This document shows positions 3,461-5,146 of a stretch of 5,146 bases of DNA, piece by piece (the first letter of the stretch is position 1; the number at the start of each line of letters is the position of its first letter). The notes beneath the pieces are model-generated. The model saw only the letters and a list, made by a program, of their open reading frames with translations, did no database searches and was not told the origin of the DNA. This DNA is from Campylobacterota bacterium (GTDB lineage: Bacteria > Campylobacterota > Campylobacteria > Campylobacterales > SZUA-545). The stretch lies in assembly GCA_030836705.1 (NCBI GenBank), contig JAUPLZ010000298.1:1-5146 (forward strand), in the 5' to 3' direction. The translations under genes were made by a program, and so were the position numbers.

Positions 3461-5146
3461 ATGCGAAGCGATATAATAAAAAAAGGATTTGATAGGACAC
3501 CACACAGAAGTCTCTTAAGGGCTACTGGTCTTAAAGATGAGGATTTTGATAAGCCGTTTATCGGAATTGCCAACTCATACATAGATATTATTCCTGGTCA
3601 CTTTTTTCTTCAAGAATACGGAAAAATAGTAAAAGAAGCGATAAGAGAAGCCGGCGGAGTGCCTTTTGAATTTAATACAATAGGCGTTGATGACGGTATA
3701 GCAATGGGGCATGACGGCATGCTTTATAGCCTTCCTAGCCGTGAGCTTATAGCAGATAGCATAGAGACGATGATGAACGCTCATAAGCTTGATGCGCTTT
3801 TGTGTATCCCAAACTGTGACAAGATAGTTCCGGGGATGATAATGGGCGCATTAAGAGTAAATGTTCCTACTGTTTTTGTTTCAGGCGGTCCAATGGCTGC
3901 CGGACATAAAAAAGACGGCACACCTATTGACTTAGCGACTGCATTTGAGGCTGTTGGACAACATTCTGAGGGAAAAATGTCAGACGCAGAACTTTATGAA
4001 ATAGAGTGTGAAGCTTGTCCAAGCGGCGGTTCTTGTTCTGGAATGTTTACCGCAAACTCAATGAATACGCTATGTGAAGCTATGGGTATTGCGCTTGATG
4101 GAAATGGAACAGTTTTGGCGATGACTCCGCAAAGAATCGAGATGCTAAAAAAAGCCGCAAGAAGAGTGGTGGAAATGGCAAAAGAGAACAACCCAAAAAA
4201 CAATATAAGAAATATATTAAATGAAAAAGCTGTGCATAATGCCTTTGTTGTTGATATGGCAATGGGTGGGAGTTCAAATACCGTTCTTCATATGCTTGCT
4301 ATCGCAAAAGAAGCCGGAGTTGAGTTTGATATAACAAAAATCAACGAAATAAGCAAAAAAGTTGCACACATAGCAAAAATTTCCCCGTCCCTAAGCACTG
4401 TTCACATGGAAGATATTCATAGAGCAGGCGGTGTTAGTGCAGTAATGAATGAGGTTAGCAAAAGAGGTGCGATTCTTCATCTTGATAATCTTACGGTGAC
4501 CGGCGAAACACTTGGCGAGAGAATAAAAGATGCCAAAATAAAAGATACGGCTATTATTCACACCAATGAAAATGCTTATTCAAAAGTCGGCGGGCTTGCT
4601 ATTTTATTTGGAAATTTAGCCAAAGAGGGGGCGGTAGTAAAAACAGCCGGAATTGATCCTAATATGAGACAGTTTAAAGGCAAGGCTATTTGCTTTAACT
4701 CTCAGCAAGAGGCGATAAGCGGCATAATCGGTCACAAAGTAAAAGCCGGTGATGTCGTAGTTATAAGATACGAGGGTCCAAAAGGCGGTCCGGGGATGCA
4801 AGAGATGCTAAGTCCTACAAGCTTGATTATGGGAATGGGGCTTGGAGATAAGGTAGCTCTTATTACTGACGGCAGATTTTCAGGTGCTACAAGAGGTGCA
4901 AGCATAGGACATGTAAGTCCAGAAGCAGCAGAGGGCGGGCTTATAGCGCTTATTAAAGATGGTGATGAGATAGAGATAGATGTGGATACAAATCTTCTTC
5001 AGCTAAATGTAGATAGCAGTGAGCTAGAAAATAGAAGAGCTTCTTTTAAGCCTCATAAAAAAGAAGTTGAGTCCAAGTGGCTTAAAAGATACTCACTGCT
5101 TGTTTCCAATGCTTCAAATGGAGCTGTTTTAAAAACCGAATTATGA
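3461..5146 (+). CDS. ilvD: Dihydroxy-acid dehydratase
   Basis: This cytosolic Fe-S enzyme dehydrates 2,3-dihydroxy-isovalerate and 2,3-dihydroxy-3-methylvalerate to the 2-keto acids that precede valine, isoleucine, leucine and pantothenate. The gene is complete at 561 aa, normal family length, with an AAGGAT ribosome site close before the ATG. Signature 1 is CDKIVPGM (Cys119, Asp120, Lys121, the Lys expected to be carbamylated at the Mg site). PSGGSCSGMFTANSM contains cluster ligand Cys192. Signature 2 is LITDGRFSGAT (468-477) with the presumed catalytic base Ser474. The Mg ligands Asp78 and Glu448 also fit. The site that carries a third Cys in [2Fe-2S] DHADs is Gly46 (IIPGH), as in E. coli IlvD, which suggests the oxygen-labile [4Fe-4S]-type class. 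The stop TGA is the last codon of the window, so any downstream operon partner cannot be seen. It is transcribed divergently from the tRNA operon. Confidence 0.97.
   Translation: MRSDIIKKGFDRTPHRSLLRATGLKDEDFDKPFIGIANSYIDIIPGHFFLQEYGKIVKEAIREAGGVPFEFNTIGVDDGIAMGHDGMLYSLPSRELIADSIETMMNAHKLDALLCIPNCDKIVPGMIMGALRVNVPTVFVSGGPMAAGHKKDGTPIDLATAFEAVGQHSEGKMSDAELYEIECEACPSGGSCSGMFTANSMNTLCEAMGIALDGNGTVLAMTPQRIEMLKKAARRVVEMAKENNPKNNIRNILNEKAVHNAFVVDMAMGGSSNTVLHMLAIAKEAGVEFDITKINEISKKVAHIAKISPSLSTVHMEDIHRAGGVSAVMNEVSKRGAILHLDNLTVTGETLGERIKDAKIKDTAIIHTNENAYSKVGGLAILFGNLAKEGAVVKTAGIDPNMRQFKGKAICFNSQQEAISGIIGHKVKAGDVVVIRYEGPKGGPGMQEMLSPTSLIMGMGLGDKVALITDGRFSGATRGASIGHVSPEAAEGGLIALIKDGDEIEIDVDTNLLQLNVDSSELENRRASFKPHKKEVESKWLKRYSLLVSNASNGAVLKTEL

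Noticed and set aside
3575..4801. Several 60-70 codon minus-strand open frames inside ilvD
   Set aside because: They are antisense shadows of a clear, complete dehydratase gene, with no protein-like features or ribosome sites.
1..5146. CRISPR array, insertion sequence ends, or ssrA/tmRNA gene near smpB
   Set aside because: I saw no regularly spaced repeats, no transposase or terminal inverted repeats, and no tmRNA-like sequence anywhere in the window.

Overview
The window looks like chromosomal DNA from a free-living Campylobacterota bacterium (Sulfurimonas/Arcobacter-like). The evidence is low GC with A/T-rich intergenic DNA, the ispE-smpB gene pair, the SIAHQWRQPL H-box typical of histidine kinases in this phylum, and a Gly-Leu-Cys-Ser tRNA cluster. 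This placement is inferred from sequence character and recall, not from a database search.

Layout. Positions 1-411 hold the 3' end of ispE (isoprenoid precursor synthesis). Its stop codon overlaps the start of smpB (trans-translation) at 411-869. Converging on smpB from the other strand, with an 8-nt tail-to-tail overlap, is a two-gene unit read right to left. Its first gene encodes an oxygen-binding di-iron (ODP-type) metallo-beta-lactamase-fold protein (1912-2643). Its second encodes a soluble sensor histidine kinase with no recognisable sensor domain (862-1902). The two genes sit in the same reading frame, separated by one TAG stop codon and a 9-nt leader. The most economical reading is that the di-iron protein is the O2/iron sensor for the kinase, either as a separate partner or as a split form of a fusion protein.

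Positions 2644-2925 carry the likely promoter of that unit and, on the + strand, a decayed C-terminus of a tyrosine recombinase (phage or island integrase). The remnant lies just beyond the 3' end of tRNA-Ser, which is the usual place for an integrated element and suggests an old integration scar. Positions 2926-3319 hold four minus-strand tRNA genes, in transcription order Gly(GCC)-Leu(UAA)-Cys(GCA)-Ser(UGA), all with encoded CCA. The open frames antisense to them are artefacts.

Positions 3320-3460 form a divergent promoter region for the tRNA operon (leftward) and ilvD (rightward), with a 25-nt inverted repeat between the two promoters. ilvD (3461-5146) is a complete dihydroxy-acid dehydratase gene for branched-chain amino acid and pantothenate synthesis, and its stop codon is the last triplet of the window.

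The best candidate for something not well described is the ODP plus orphan-input kinase pair. The integrase relic beside tRNA-Ser is the second.
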